64,000 bases of DNA. Origin: JAHJQZ01 sp963676075. Lineage in GTDB: Bacteria > Pseudomonadota > Alphaproteobacteria > Rhizobiales > Devosiaceae. How positions within the stretch are numbered: the first letter of the stretch is position 1; each line of letters opens with the position of its first letter. The notes beneath the pieces were generated by a model. The model made no database searches, was not told the DNA's origin, and saw only the letters and a program-made list of their open reading frames with translations. The position numbers and the translations under genes were made by a program. Positions 18,379-26,803 of this stretch are shown here, piece by piece. The stretch covers positions 124,001 through 188,000 of the forward strand of contig CAXXNZ010000028.1 in NCBI GenBank assembly GCA_963676075.2. Reading direction: 5' to 3'.

Positions 18379-18698
18379 CTTGCCCCGGACCGTTCCAGAC
18401 GCAGTTCGATTGGCTCGAACCATTTTGAATTGGTTCATACAAGAACATCGACACGCGGTTGACAAGCCCACTTATGCAGCAAAATGGTTCTCTGCATAAA
18501 TTTTGCTCGGTGTACGGGAAATTGGGTATGCGTTTCTCAGTGAAGGCGCGCAGCAAAACATGAGCGGCAATGAGGCGCTTTCATGCCAGAAAAACGCAGA
18601 AAGCAGCACACAAACGGCACCGGCGCGGCGCTCGCCTGCCCCATAGGTTCATGCGCAAATCCGGCGGCCGGGATGAACCGGCCACCGGTGATTGGGTG
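18379..18698. other. Intergenic region (320 nt) upstream of GntR operon
   Basis: Holds the promoter side of the GntR-opp-ggt operon. Apart from the dyad at 18417-18436 and the extra TGGTTC half-site at 18485-18490, I see on the minus strand a TTGTCA hexamer (about 18458-18463) that might be a -35 box with a poor -10 (TTGTAT) after 17 nt. The part nearest the exporter stop (about 18550-18698) shows no gene or clear signal. Confidence 0.4.
18417..18436. promoter_or_regulatory. Candidate GntR operator GAACCA-N8-TGGTTC
   Basis: A perfect dyad: GAACCA at 18417-18422 and TGGTTC at 18431-18436, upstream of the GntR gene that heads the operon. FadR-type GntR proteins typically bind TGGT/ACCA half-sites (established). 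A further ATGGTTC lies at 18484-18490. The right half, extended to GAATTGGTTCAT (18427-18438), recurs identically at 19650-19661 upstream of the exporter gene. Confidence 0.5.
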
Positions 18699-19532
18699 TT
18701 AGCTCAGCAGGTCCCAGAACATGCGGGCCGAGGTCACGAACAGGAAGGCCGCAAAGGCGTAGCGCAGCACATTCTGCGGGATTGTGTGGGCGATGCGGGC
18801 GCCGACCGGTGCGAACAGCGCCGTCAGCGGCACCAGCGAGATGAAGGCGATCAGGTTGACGTAACCGATCGAGCCATACGGCAGGTCCGGTGTCGACCAG
18901 CCGGCGATGACATAACCGATGGTGCCCGGGATGGCGATCAGGAAGCCGATGGCCGCCGCCGTTCCCACGGCACGCCGGATCTCGAAGCCGAAAGCCGTGA
19001 GGATCGGCACGCTCAGCGTGCCGCCGCCAATGCCCATCATCGATGAGATCAGCCCGACGATATAGCCCGAACCGAGTTTGACGCCGCTGTTCGGGAACTC
19101 GTCCATGATCTTGGCGCCCTTGCCGCGGAACAGCATGTTGAGTGCGACCAGAAGTGCGACGACAGCAAAGATCGCCGTCATAACCCAGCCCCTGACATAA
19201 CTCGCCAACACGGTACCGGAAACTACACCAAGGACGATCGGGATACCCCAGGTCTTGAGAAGCGCGTAGTCGACCGCATCACGCTTGGCATGACTGCGGG
19301 CCGAGGACAGCGAGGTGACCATGATGGTCGCCAGCGACGTCGCCACCGCCACCTTTATGCCGACGTCTGGATGAACTCCGAGCGTGCTCAGAACAACATA
19401 GAGCACTGGCACGATAACGATGCCGCCGCCGACCCCGAGCAGGCCCGCAACGAGCCCTCCCGCGATACCGGCGCCGATCATGGCGAGAATGAAGCTGCCA
19501 TACGAGGCAAGGAAACTGGCAATATCCGGCAT
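18699..19532 (-). CDS. TauE/SafE (TSUP)-family membrane exporter
   Basis: Inner-membrane protein of about 277 residues with eight or so hydrophobic helices in two inverted halves, each marked by the TSUP glycine motif (GLLGVGGGIVIVPVL near the N-terminus, SMMGIGGGTLSVPIL in the second half). Known members export sulfite, sulfoacetate or other small organic anions, or mediate organosulfur uptake. I choose ATG 19532, which gives family-typical length and puts a GGTTC site (19552-19560) upstream; a GTG at 19595 would put that site inside the gene. The shared upstream sites suggest control by the GntR protein at 17668-18378, which would fit export of an acid or sulfur product of peptide breakdown (inference). 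Confidence 0.85.
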   Translation of the reverse strand: MPDIASFLASYGSFILAMIGAGIAGGLVAGLLGVGGGIVIVPVLYVVLSTLGVHPDVGIKVAVATSLATIMVTSLSSARSHAKRDAVDYALLKTWGIPIVLGVVSGTVLASYVRGWVMTAIFAVVALLVALNMLFRGKGAKIMDEFPNSGVKLGSGYIVGLISSMMGIGGGTLSVPILTAFGFEIRRAVGTAAAIGFLIAIPGTIGYVIAGWSTPDLPYGSIGYVNLIAFISLVPLTALFAPVGARIAHTIPQNVLRYAFAAFLFVTSARMFWDLLS

Positions 19533-19852
19533 GTCATGTCGTGCGACGTAAAATTGGTTCGCGCCGCGCGTCCCTTTGATGTTGATGCGCGGCACCTAGC
19601 AGGCAGGTGAACGAATGGTCAATGAGTCCTGATGATCATTGCTTAGGCGGAATTGGTTCATTCAGGCCGGGTTCGGCACGTCGCCAGCTGCCCGGAGACC
19701 GTAGAAAGCGGACAGCAGTCGCCCGGATTTCCGGCAAAATCGCCTCACCTGTCCTTGCGTGCAGCCAGGACGCCTCGCCTGATGGATATGGCGCATGGCC
19801 GAAGTGTCGCACCGGGTCGACAGGGATGGACGACCGATCCCTCCCCGTTGGC
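19533..19852. other. Intergenic region (320 nt) with two AATTGGTTC sites
   Basis: Lies upstream of the exporter gene and downstream of the LysR gene. AATTGGTTC occurs at 19552-19560 and GAATTGGTTCAT at 19650-19661; the latter 12-mer is identical to 18427-18438 in front of the GntR operon. An AATGA-N10-TCATT dyad lies around 19621-19640. Bases 19670-19852 show no gene or convincing terminator. Confidence 0.45.
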
Positions 19853-20812
19853 TTATGCCGAATAGCTGCGCTCGGCCAGCGGCACGGTGTCGATCATCTC
19901 GTCGATCATCCCGATGAATGCGGCCTCGGGCGGCGTCGGAGTGCGCCTGGGATTGGTGATCAGGAAAATGTCGACTTCCGGCAGCCGCGAATACGGCGGC
20001 AACTGCCACAGCAGGCCGTGGGCAACGTCCTGGCTGGCAACATGAACCGGCAGTGCGCCAATGCCGATACCGGCGCTGATCATGCGCCGAACCTCGGTGA
20101 GATTGGGCGAAACGCCCTTCAATCCTGGCGTCAGCCCTGCCTTGGCTCTCAGACGCGTCACGGAATCGAGCGGCCCGTGTTCGATTTCAGTCTGGAAGGA
20201 CACCGATGGCTCGCCGCGCAACTCGGACAGGGCAATGCCTTTGCGCCCGAACAGCCTGTGCCCCCGCCCACAATAGAGCCCGAAGTTCTCACGGAATAAA
20301 ATTCTGCAATCGAGCGTCTTCACCGGTTCGCTCAATAGGCAGATGCCCAGACTTGCCTGGTTCTGGCGCACCCGCCCGATAACCTCGGCACTTTCAGCGA
20401 CGACGATGGAATAGGTCACACCGGGATGCGATGCCGCGAAACGACCGAGCACCTCATCGAGATGTGGAGAGACAACGTGACTGGCCGAGACAATGGATAT
20501 GTGCCCGGCCAGTTCCGCGTCTTCCGCCGCCATCAGCGACGGCAGTCGCGAGACGGTGCCAAACACACTGAGGCACTCGTCATAAAGGATCTTGCCCGCC
20601 CGTGTGACCCGGAATCGGGCCGGGCTGCGTTCGATCAGCTTGTGGCCCGCTGCGTCCTCAAGCCTTTTGAGTGCGCTCGATATCGTCGGCTGTTTCAGTC
20701 CAAGGAAGTCGGCAGCGCGCGATACGCCCTTCCTGTCGACAACGACCATGAAGGTCCGCAGCAGGTTCCAGTCGAGATTGAACGGGAAGCGTTGTTCGAA
20801 GGGCCGCAACAT
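19853..20812 (-). CDS. LysR-family transcriptional regulator
   Basis: 319-residue regulator with an N-terminal helix-turn-helix (about residues 12-70: LLRTFMVVVDRKGVSRAADF then LGLKQPTISSALKRLE) and a two-lobed effector domain. It is divergent from the amino acid importer operon beginning at 20958, the classic LysR arrangement, so it probably activates that operon in response to the imported compound or a catabolite. ATG 20812 is used; an in-frame TTG at 20830 is possible and neither has a strong ribosome site. Confidence 0.9.
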   Translation of the reverse strand: MLRPFEQRFPFNLDWNLLRTFMVVVDRKGVSRAADFLGLKQPTISSALKRLEDAAGHKLIERSPARFRVTRAGKILYDECLSVFGTVSRLPSLMAAEDAELAGHISIVSASHVVSPHLDEVLGRFAASHPGVTYSIVVAESAEVIGRVRQNQASLGICLLSEPVKTLDCRILFRENFGLYCGRGHRLFGRKGIALSELRGEPSVSFQTEIEHGPLDSVTRLRAKAGLTPGLKGVSPNLTEVRRMISAGIGIGALPVHVASQDVAHGLLWQLPPYSRLPEVDIFLITNPRRTPTPPEAAFIGMIDEMIDTVPLAERSYSA

Positions 20813-20957
20813 AGATCTGCTCAATAACAAAGATTGCTCCTATTTATTTGCATGATGATGCTTTGCTGTGCAAGCCTTCAATATTGGCGCTCGATTGTGC
20901 ACGAGCGCGGGACGAGGGCAGCCCCCTCACGTCAGGGTGCAAACAAGGACATTTGAT
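20813..20957. promoter_or_regulatory. LysR / importer divergent control region
   Basis: 145-nt divergent gap. An inverted repeat TTGCA (20848-20852) and TGCAA (20869-20873) spaced 16 bases is a possible LysR recognition site, and the adjacent AT-rich stretch around 20822-20850 may hold promoter elements. The start of the binding-protein gene is preceded by AAGGAC. Confidence 0.35.
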
Positions 20958-21743
20958 ATGAAGACGAACAGAGCATTGCTCAGGACGATCGTTGCTGCGG
21001 GCATGGCGCTTGCAGCCGGATTCAGTCTCGTCGCCTCAGCGACAGCAGATGAACTGGCCAGTCTCAAGGAAAAGGGCTCCATGAAGATTGCCATGAGCGG
21101 TGCCTACCCGCCGTTCAACTTCGTCAATGACAAGAATGAAGTCGTCGGCTTCGATCCGGCCATCGGCACGGAAATCGCCAAGCGCATGGGCCTTGAGGCC
21201 GAAATCGTCACCACCGCCTGGGATGGCATCATCGCCGGGCTTCTGGCCAACAAATACGACGCCATCGTCGGCTCGATGTCGATCACGCCCGAGCGTGAAA
21301 AGGTCGTCGATTTTGTCGGTCCCTATTACAACACGCGCCGCGCCGTGTTCACCAAGCCGGATTCGAAGATCAAGAGCGTCGCCGATCTGGCCAACGCCAA
21401 GGTTGGTGTGACGCTGGGCGAAACCCATGAGGAATGGGCCCGCGACCAGGGCTACGACGTCAAGACCTACAAGGGCCTGCCCGAGCTGATGCTCGAGCTC
21501 AACAACGGTCGTGTTGACGTCATTGTCGCCGACTCCATCGCCGTCATTCTAGCCATGAAGGCCAATGGCAACGAATTCGTCGCCCTGCCTGATCTCGAAA
21601 CCGAAGATGTCGGCGCCGGCATTGCCATCCGCAAGGGCAATCCGGAACTGAAGGCAGCCATGCAGAAGGCACTCGATTCCATGATGGAAGACGGCACCTA
21701 TCTGGAGATCGCCAATGAATGGGTTGGCGGCGACATTCGCTGA
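20958..21743 (+). CDS. Family 3 (polar amino acid type) solute-binding protein
   Basis: Periplasmic binding subunit, 261 residues, with a signal peptide (about residues 1-30, ending VASATA) and the family 3 layout: MKIAMSGAYPPFNFVNDKNEVVGFDPAIG at the start of lobe one, DAIVGSMSITPEREKVVDF in the hinge, and VGVTLGETHEEW opening lobe two. The Arg of TPER and the Asp of VDVIVADSIA are the usual contacts for an amino acid backbone. It begins the operon and is separated from the next gene by a terminator-like hairpin. Ligand unknown; the downstream enzymes suggest a non-protein amino acid or amide. Confidence 0.93.
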   Translation: MKTNRALLRTIVAAGMALAAGFSLVASATADELASLKEKGSMKIAMSGAYPPFNFVNDKNEVVGFDPAIGTEIAKRMGLEAEIVTTAWDGIIAGLLANKYDAIVGSMSITPEREKVVDFVGPYYNTRRAVFTKPDSKIKSVADLANAKVGVTLGETHEEWARDQGYDVKTYKGLPELMLELNNGRVDVIVADSIAVILAMKANGNEFVALPDLETEDVGAGIAIRKGNPELKAAMQKALDSMMEDGTYLEIANEWVGGDIR

Positions 21744-21758
21744 TCCGAAGCCACAGCG

Positions 21759-21786
21759 AGCCGCCGGGACCTCCGGCGGCTCTTTT
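21759..21786 (+). terminator. Intrinsic terminator / attenuator after binding-protein gene
   Basis: A perfect 9-bp stem, AGCCGCCGG (21759-21767) with its complement (21773-21781), a 5-base loop, then CTTTT. It lies between the binding-protein gene and the rest of the operon. It would let most transcripts stop here, giving excess binding protein, with read-through feeding the permease and enzyme genes. Confidence 0.75.
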
Positions 21787-21814
21787 GGCTCAACCGTTCA
21801 AAGATCGTGACGCC

Positions 21815-22606
21815 ATGACGACCACCTACGGAAAACTCACCTGGCAGGACGTGCGCGACGCCGACAAGGATCGTGTTGTCATCCTCAATGTCTCGGCGAC
21901 CGAGGACCACGGCCCGCACATGCCGCTCGACACCGATACCGTGCTCGGCATGGCGGTCGCCGACGGTGTCGCCGAACGGGCGCCGGACGAGGTTTTCGTC
22001 ATGCCGGCGGTGCCCTACGGGTTCAACGAGCACCACAAGGACTTTCCGGGCGTTATCTGGATTTCGCCGGAAACCCTGATCGCCTTTGTCACCGATATCA
22101 CGCGCTCGCTGGCCCATCACGGCTTCCGGCGCATCCTGCTGCTCAACTCGCACGGCTCCAACCACCCGGTGCTTGACCTTGCCGCGCGCAAGACCGTCAT
22201 TGAAACCGGCATCATCTGCGTCTCCGCTTCCTACTGGAACCTCTGCGCCGACCGCATCAACGAGATCCGCCAGTCCGACATCGGCGGCATCGCCCATGCC
22301 GGCGAATTCGAGGCGGCGATGTACAAGTATCTGCATCCGGAGGACGTCCATCTGGAGAAAGCCGCGCGGCAGAACCTGCACGATCCGAAGGCAAAGTTCT
22401 TCAACCTCGATCTTGCCAAGGGTGGCGGCAAAGCCATGCTGATGCGTTGGTGGTCCGAAGTGTCGCCGGACGGCACCATGGGCGATCCGACCGTTGCGAC
22501 AGCCGAGAACGGCGAGAAGTTCCTCGATGCTGCGGTCACGGAAACCCTGGCACTGGTGCGCGAGATCCGCGCCCTGTCGATCCTTCAACGCAAAGATCAC
22601 CACTAG
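21815..22606 (+). CDS. Creatininase-family amidohydrolase
   Basis: 263-residue cytoplasmic metal-dependent amidohydrolase. Seen: ATEDHGPHMPLDTD with ligand candidates Glu30, His32 and Asp41, the same spacing as Glu34/His36/Asp45 of creatininase; LNSHGSN (His about 113) and HAGEFEA (Glu about 164-166) complete the metal site. The family opens cyclic amides or cleaves formamides and peptide termini, so creatinine itself should not be assumed. Placed first among the enzyme genes of an amino-acid import and degradation operon, it may open a lactam or remove an amide from the imported compound. The ribosome site is weak. Confidence 0.88.
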   Translation: MTTTYGKLTWQDVRDADKDRVVILNVSATEDHGPHMPLDTDTVLGMAVADGVAERAPDEVFVMPAVPYGFNEHHKDFPGVIWISPETLIAFVTDITRSLAHHGFRRILLLNSHGSNHPVLDLAARKTVIETGIICVSASYWNLCADRINEIRQSDIGGIAHAGEFEAAMYKYLHPEDVHLEKAARQNLHDPKAKFFNLDLAKGGGKAMLMRWWSEVSPDGTMGDPTVATAENGEKFLDAAVTETLALVREIRALSILQRKDHH

Positions 22607-22635
22607 GCAAACAGCCAACAGGCCGGGAGAGCGCC

Positions 22636-23283
22636 TTGGATTTCGAACTGATGTGGAAGATCTACCCGTTCTTCCTGCAGGCAGCGTGGGTCACGATCGA
22701 GCTTTCGGTGCTGACCACCCTGCTCGGCCTTGCCTGCGGAACGATCGGTGCAGCGGCGCGACTGTCGCGCTTGTGGATCATCCGCATGATTGGCGCCAGC
22801 TATGTGTCGGTCTTTCGTGGCACGCCGGCGCTAATCCAGCTCTTCATCCTTTATTTCGGCGGACCGCAGATCGGCATCCAGCTCGACGCCTTCCAGGCCG
22901 GTGTCATCGGTCTTGGCGTCAACATCGGTGCCTATATGACAGAAACCATCCGTGGCGCCATCATCTCCGTCGACAAGGGCCAGATGGAGGCCGCGCGCAC
23001 GCTCGGGCTTTCCGGCCCGCAGGCCATGCGCAAGATCGTTCTGCCCCAGGCCTTCCGACTGATGATCCGGCCGCTCGGGGTCAACATCAACGCCCTGATC
23101 AAAGGCACGGCGCTTGTCGCCGCCATCTCGGTGATCGAACTGACCTACACCGCCCAGCGCTTCATCGGCTCGACCTACAAGCCGTTCGAGATGTTTCTGC
23201 TCGCGGGCGTTCTCTACATGATCATCATCTACGCCACCGGCCAGGTCATTTCCTGGCTCGACCGCAAAGCCAGGATCGTCTGA
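22636..23283 (+). CDS. Polar amino acid ABC transporter permease (HisMQ family)
   Basis: 215-residue inner-membrane permease: helices from about residue 10, the motif FRGTPALIQLFILYFG, and the coupling loop DKGQMEAARTLGLSGPQAMRKIVLPQAF. I choose TTG 22636 because GGAG lies 6 nt upstream and the product then starts right before the first helix; ATG 22651 would cut the N-terminus. It pairs with the similar permease encoded next. Confidence 0.92.
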   Translation: MDFELMWKIYPFFLQAAWVTIELSVLTTLLGLACGTIGAAARLSRLWIIRMIGASYVSVFRGTPALIQLFILYFGGPQIGIQLDAFQAGVIGLGVNIGAYMTETIRGAIISVDKGQMEAARTLGLSGPQAMRKIVLPQAFRLMIRPLGVNINALIKGTALVAAISVIELTYTAQRFIGSTYKPFEMFLLAGVLYMIIIYATGQVISWLDRKARIV

Positions 23284-23306
23284 GCGTGTTGGGTTAGGAG
23301 CCGGCC

Positions 23307-23963
23307 ATGGGTCTCGATTTTACAGTCATCCCGGAATATCTCGATGTCGTCCTGCTCGGCGTCGTCTGGACCATTGCCATTACCGCTTCCTCGGCAGTGC
23401 TGAGCTTTGTCGGCGGCATCTTCTTCGCAGTGATCGCACTCTACACGCCAAAGATCATCTCGCTGCCGATGAAGGCCTTCGAGTGGTTGTTCATGGGCAC
23501 GCCACTGCTGTTGCAGCTCTTTTTGATCTATTTCGGCCTCGTGCAGATCGGTATCGACCTGCCGGCCTTCGCCGCCGGCGTCATCGGACTCGGCCTGCAC
23601 TTCGCTGTCTACAATTCGGAATTGATCCAGACCGCCATCGTCGCCGTCGACAAGGGCCAGATGGAAGCGGCCCGCACGCTCGGACTGAGCCGTGGCCAGG
23701 CCTTGCGCAAGGTCGTCATCCCGCAGGCGATACGCGATGTGGTGCCGCCCATCGGCAACAACATGATCGCCCTGCTGAAGGATTCTGCGCTCGTTTCGGT
23801 GATCGGGGTCGGCGAACTTACCCTGTCGGCCCAGCTCGCCATCGGACGCACCTATCGACCGTTCGAGTTCTACGCGCTGGCGGCGGTTCTCTACTACATC
23901 ATCAACCTGGGCATGGAAGCCGTACTGCGCGCCATCGAGCGCCGCGTACAGGCCTCGCGCTGA
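23307..23963 (+). CDS. Polar amino acid ABC transporter permease (HisMQ family)
   Basis: 218-residue inner-membrane permease with MGTPLLLQLFLIYFGLVQIG and the coupling loop DKGQMEAARTLGLSRGQALRKVVIPQAI. A GAGCC purine run precedes the ATG. It and the permease 23 nt upstream should form the heterodimeric channel for the family 3 binding protein. Confidence 0.93.
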   Translation: MGLDFTVIPEYLDVVLLGVVWTIAITASSAVLSFVGGIFFAVIALYTPKIISLPMKAFEWLFMGTPLLLQLFLIYFGLVQIGIDLPAFAAGVIGLGLHFAVYNSELIQTAIVAVDKGQMEAARTLGLSRGQALRKVVIPQAIRDVVPPIGNNMIALLKDSALVSVIGVGELTLSAQLAIGRTYRPFEFYALAAVLYYIINLGMEAVLRAIERRVQASR

Positions 23964-23982
23964 GCCAAAAAGGAACTGCTTC

Positions 23983-24762
23983 ATGACCGAACAGCGCCCC
24001 TTCGTCGACATCCGCCACGCCCAGAAGAGCTACGGCGATTTCGAGGTCCTCAGGGACATCAATCTCCAGGTGCAAAAGGGCCAGATCGTCGCCATCATCG
24101 GCCCGTCCGGCTCGGGCAAATCGACGCTTTTGCGCGCCATCAACGATCTCGACCCGCTTACTGCCGGCGAGGTCTGGCTTGAGGACATGCAGGTCAACAA
24201 GAAGCTGCCGCACCGTCAGTATGAAAAACACATCAATCAGGTGCGCCAGCAGATCGGCATGGTGTTCCAGCACTTCAACCTGTTTCCGCACCTCAAGGTC
24301 CGCGAAAACGTCACCCTCGCCCCCAAAATGCTCAAGGGTCTGAGCGACGATGAGGCCAATGAACTGGCTGAGGTGCAGCTCAACAAGGTCGGCCTACTCG
24401 ACTGGATCGACCGCTATCCGAGTCAGCTGTCAGGCGGCCAGAAACAGCGCGTCGCCATCGCCCGGGCGCTGGCCATGAATCCCAAGGTCATGCTGTTCGA
24501 CGAGGCCACCTCGGCCCTCGACCCGGAACTGGTCGAAGAGGTCAATCTGGTGATGAAGAAGCTGGCCGAGGAGCATATGACGATGATCATCGTCACCCAC
24601 GAAATGGGCTTCGCGCAAAGCGTATGCGACCGCGTCCTGTTCATGGATCTCGGTGTCGTGGTCGAGGAAGGCCCGCCCGAGGTGATCTTCAAGAACCCGC
24701 AAAGTGATCGCACCCGCGCCTTCCTGCGCAAGCATCTCGAAGGCGCGAACGGACAGGCATAA
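23983..24762 (+). CDS. Polar amino acid ABC transporter ATP-binding protein (GlnQ/HisP-like)
   Basis: 259-residue ATPase: Walker A GPSGSGKST, Q-loop VFQHFNLFPHLKV (the His-Phe variant usual in amino acid systems), signature LSGGQKQRVAIARAL, Walker B VMLFDEATSALDPE, H-loop THEMGFA. A ribosome site AAAGGAA lies 10 nt before the ATG. The stop codon abuts the aminotransferase start at 24763 directly, tying uptake to catabolism. Confidence 0.95.
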   Translation: MTEQRPFVDIRHAQKSYGDFEVLRDINLQVQKGQIVAIIGPSGSGKSTLLRAINDLDPLTAGEVWLEDMQVNKKLPHRQYEKHINQVRQQIGMVFQHFNLFPHLKVRENVTLAPKMLKGLSDDEANELAEVQLNKVGLLDWIDRYPSQLSGGQKQRVAIARALAMNPKVMLFDEATSALDPELVEEVNLVMKKLAEEHMTMIIVTHEMGFAQSVCDRVLFMDLGVVVEEGPPEVIFKNPQSDRTRAFLRKHLEGANGQA

Positions 24763-26100
24763 ATGACGCAATCCCATCTCTTCTACCAATCCCGCAGCGC
24801 CCGGCCCTTTCTCGATCGTGCCGAGGGCATCTACATGTGGGACCAGCACGGCAAGCGCTATATCGATGGCTCGTCGGGCGCTATGGTCTCCAATATCGGC
24901 CATTCCAACCCGACTGTTCTCGACGCCATGCGCCGGCAGATGGAGAAATCCACCTTCGGCTATCGCCTGCATTTCCAGACCGAGAGTTCGGAAGAGCTCG
25001 CCCGCAAGACCGCCGAGCTGAGCCCGGAGGGTTTCAATCGCGTCTTCTTCGTTTCGGGCGGTTCCGAGGCGGTCGAGAGCGCCACCAAGCTCGCGCGCCA
25101 ATACGCCGTCGCCAAAGGCGAGGCCAGCCGCTTCAAGCTCATCTCGCGCATGCCGTCCTATCACGGCTCCACCCTCGGGGCGCTGGCGATCACCGGCTAT
25201 GATCCACTGACCGAGCCGTTCGAACCGATGATGCGGATGATGCCGAAGATCCCGGCCCCGCGCGCCTGGCTCGACGGTCTCGACCCGGATTCGGAAGCGA
25301 CCGGGAACTATTATGCCGACATGCTTGAGCAGAAGATCCTCGAAGAAGGCCCGGACAGTGTTCTCGCCTTCGTCGTCGAACCGATCGGAGGCGCATCGAC
25401 TGGCGCACTCGTTCCACCCGCCGGCTACATGCAGGCCATCCGCAAAATCTGCAACCGCTACGGCGTGCTGCTGATCCACGACGAGGTCATGTCGGGCGGC
25501 GGCCGTACCGGAAAATTCTGGGGCGCCGAACACTGGAACGTCGTCCCGGATATCATTGCCATCTCCAAGGGGTTTGGCGCCGGCTATGTCCCCCTCGGCG
25601 CCATGATCGCCCGCGACGACATGGTCGATGCAGTGATGGATGCCGGCGGTTTCCAGCATGGACATACCTATGCCGGCAATCCGCTTGCCTGCGCCGCCGG
25701 ATTGGCCGTGATCGAGGAGATCGAGCGCCACGGGCTTATCGACAACGCCGCCCACATAGGCACGCTGCTGAAGTCAAGCCTCGAAAGCCTGATGAACCGC
25801 TATCCCTTCATCGGCGACGTGCGCGGCAAGGGTCTGCTGCTCGCCTTCGAACTGGTTTCGGACCGCATGTCCAAGGATCCCCTGCCCAAGCAATGGAACG
25901 CCTTCCAGCGCCTCGTCGACATCGCCTACGACCATGGCCTGATCATCTATTCGCGCCGCTCGCGGGGCGGCTTCGAGGGCGACCATTTCCTCGTTGCACC
26001 GCCGATGATCGTCACCGAACCTCAGATCGCTGAGATCATGGACGCCCTGACCGCCGCCCTCGATCAGTTCGCCGCCGAATTCGGCCTTGGTCCGGCATGA
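24763..26100 (+). CDS. Class III (omega) aminotransferase
   Basis: 445-residue PLP enzyme of the class III family, which acts on omega-, beta- or other non-alpha amino groups. Seen: FVSGGSEAVESATKLA (cofactor phosphate loop), SYHGST, LLIHDEVMSGGGRTG with the pyridine-contacting Asp, and the PLP Lys at about 269 in AISKGFGAGYVPLGA. Its ATG follows the ATPase stop with no gap. With the CoA-transferase and thiolase encoded downstream, the simplest reading is that it turns a beta-amino acid into a beta-keto acid; an alternative is an omega-amino acid needing other steps. Confidence 0.92.
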   Translation: MTQSHLFYQSRSARPFLDRAEGIYMWDQHGKRYIDGSSGAMVSNIGHSNPTVLDAMRRQMEKSTFGYRLHFQTESSEELARKTAELSPEGFNRVFFVSGGSEAVESATKLARQYAVAKGEASRFKLISRMPSYHGSTLGALAITGYDPLTEPFEPMMRMMPKIPAPRAWLDGLDPDSEATGNYYADMLEQKILEEGPDSVLAFVVEPIGGASTGALVPPAGYMQAIRKICNRYGVLLIHDEVMSGGGRTGKFWGAEHWNVVPDIIAISKGFGAGYVPLGAMIARDDMVDAVMDAGGFQHGHTYAGNPLACAAGLAVIEEIERHGLIDNAAHIGTLLKSSLESLMNRYPFIGDVRGKGLLLAFELVSDRMSKDPLPKQWNAFQRLVDIAYDHGLIIYSRRSRGGFEGDHFLVAPPMIVTEPQIAEIMDALTAALDQFAAEFGLGPA

Positions 26101-26113
26101 GGATTTTCCGCTG

Positions 26114-26803
26114 ATGCTCCCCGACAAGACCACCAGCATGGAAGAAGCGGTCGCCCGCATCGGCAATGGCGCCACAATCATGCTTGGCGGCTTTGGTGTG
26201 CCCGGCACGCCGTTCTCGCTGATCCGCGAGCTGACCCGGCAGGGCCAGACCGACCTGATCATCGTCAAGAACGACGCCAACGAAACGGGCATGGGCGTTG
26301 ATCACCTTTTGGCCAACGGTCAGGTCCGAAAGCTGATCACCACCCATATCGGCCTCAACCGCCGGGCCATCGACATGCTCAATGCCGCCGAGATCGAAGT
26401 CGAGTTCTGCGCGCAGGGCATCCTCGCCGAACGCATCCGCGCCGGCGGCGCCGGCCTCAAGGGGTTCCTGACCGACATCGGCATCGATACCGAACTGGCG
26501 ACAGGCAAGCAGGTGGTCGAGATCGATGGAACCCCTGCCCTTGTTGAAACGGCGCTCAGGGCCGACGTCGCATTCGTCCACGCCGACCGGGCCGACAGTT
26601 TCGGCAATCTCTGCTATGCGGCGACGGCGCGCAACTTCAACCCATTGATGGCCATGGCCGCTGACCTCGTCATCGCCGAGGCCGAAACCGTGCTGCCGCC
26701 GGGGGGAATTGCTGCGGACGCGGTTCATACCCCCGGCCCCTTTGTCGACCATGTCGTGATGTTGGGCGAAATCGGCGAGGAGTACCAGGTTGTCAGACGC
26801 TAG
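26114..26803 (+). CDS. 3-oxoacid CoA-transferase family, subunit A
   Basis: Alpha subunit of a two-gene family I CoA-transferase, about 229 residues. Seen: IMLGGFGVPGTPFSLIREL, the glycine-rich CoA-binding loop, and NLCYAATARNFNPLMAMAADLVIAEAE typical of the subunit's core. ATG 26114 follows AGGA 10 nt upstream. The final 14 nt overlap the beta-subunit gene, guaranteeing coupled synthesis. Expected reaction: transfer of CoA from a donor such as succinyl-CoA to the keto acid made by the aminotransferase. Confidence 0.92.
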   Translation: MLPDKTTSMEEAVARIGNGATIMLGGFGVPGTPFSLIRELTRQGQTDLIIVKNDANETGMGVDHLLANGQVRKLITTHIGLNRRAIDMLNAAEIEVEFCAQGILAERIRAGGAGLKGFLTDIGIDTELATGKQVVEIDGTPALVETALRADVAFVHADRADSFGNLCYAATARNFNPLMAMAADLVIAEAETVLPPGGIAADAVHTPGPFVDHVVMLGEIGEEYQVVRR

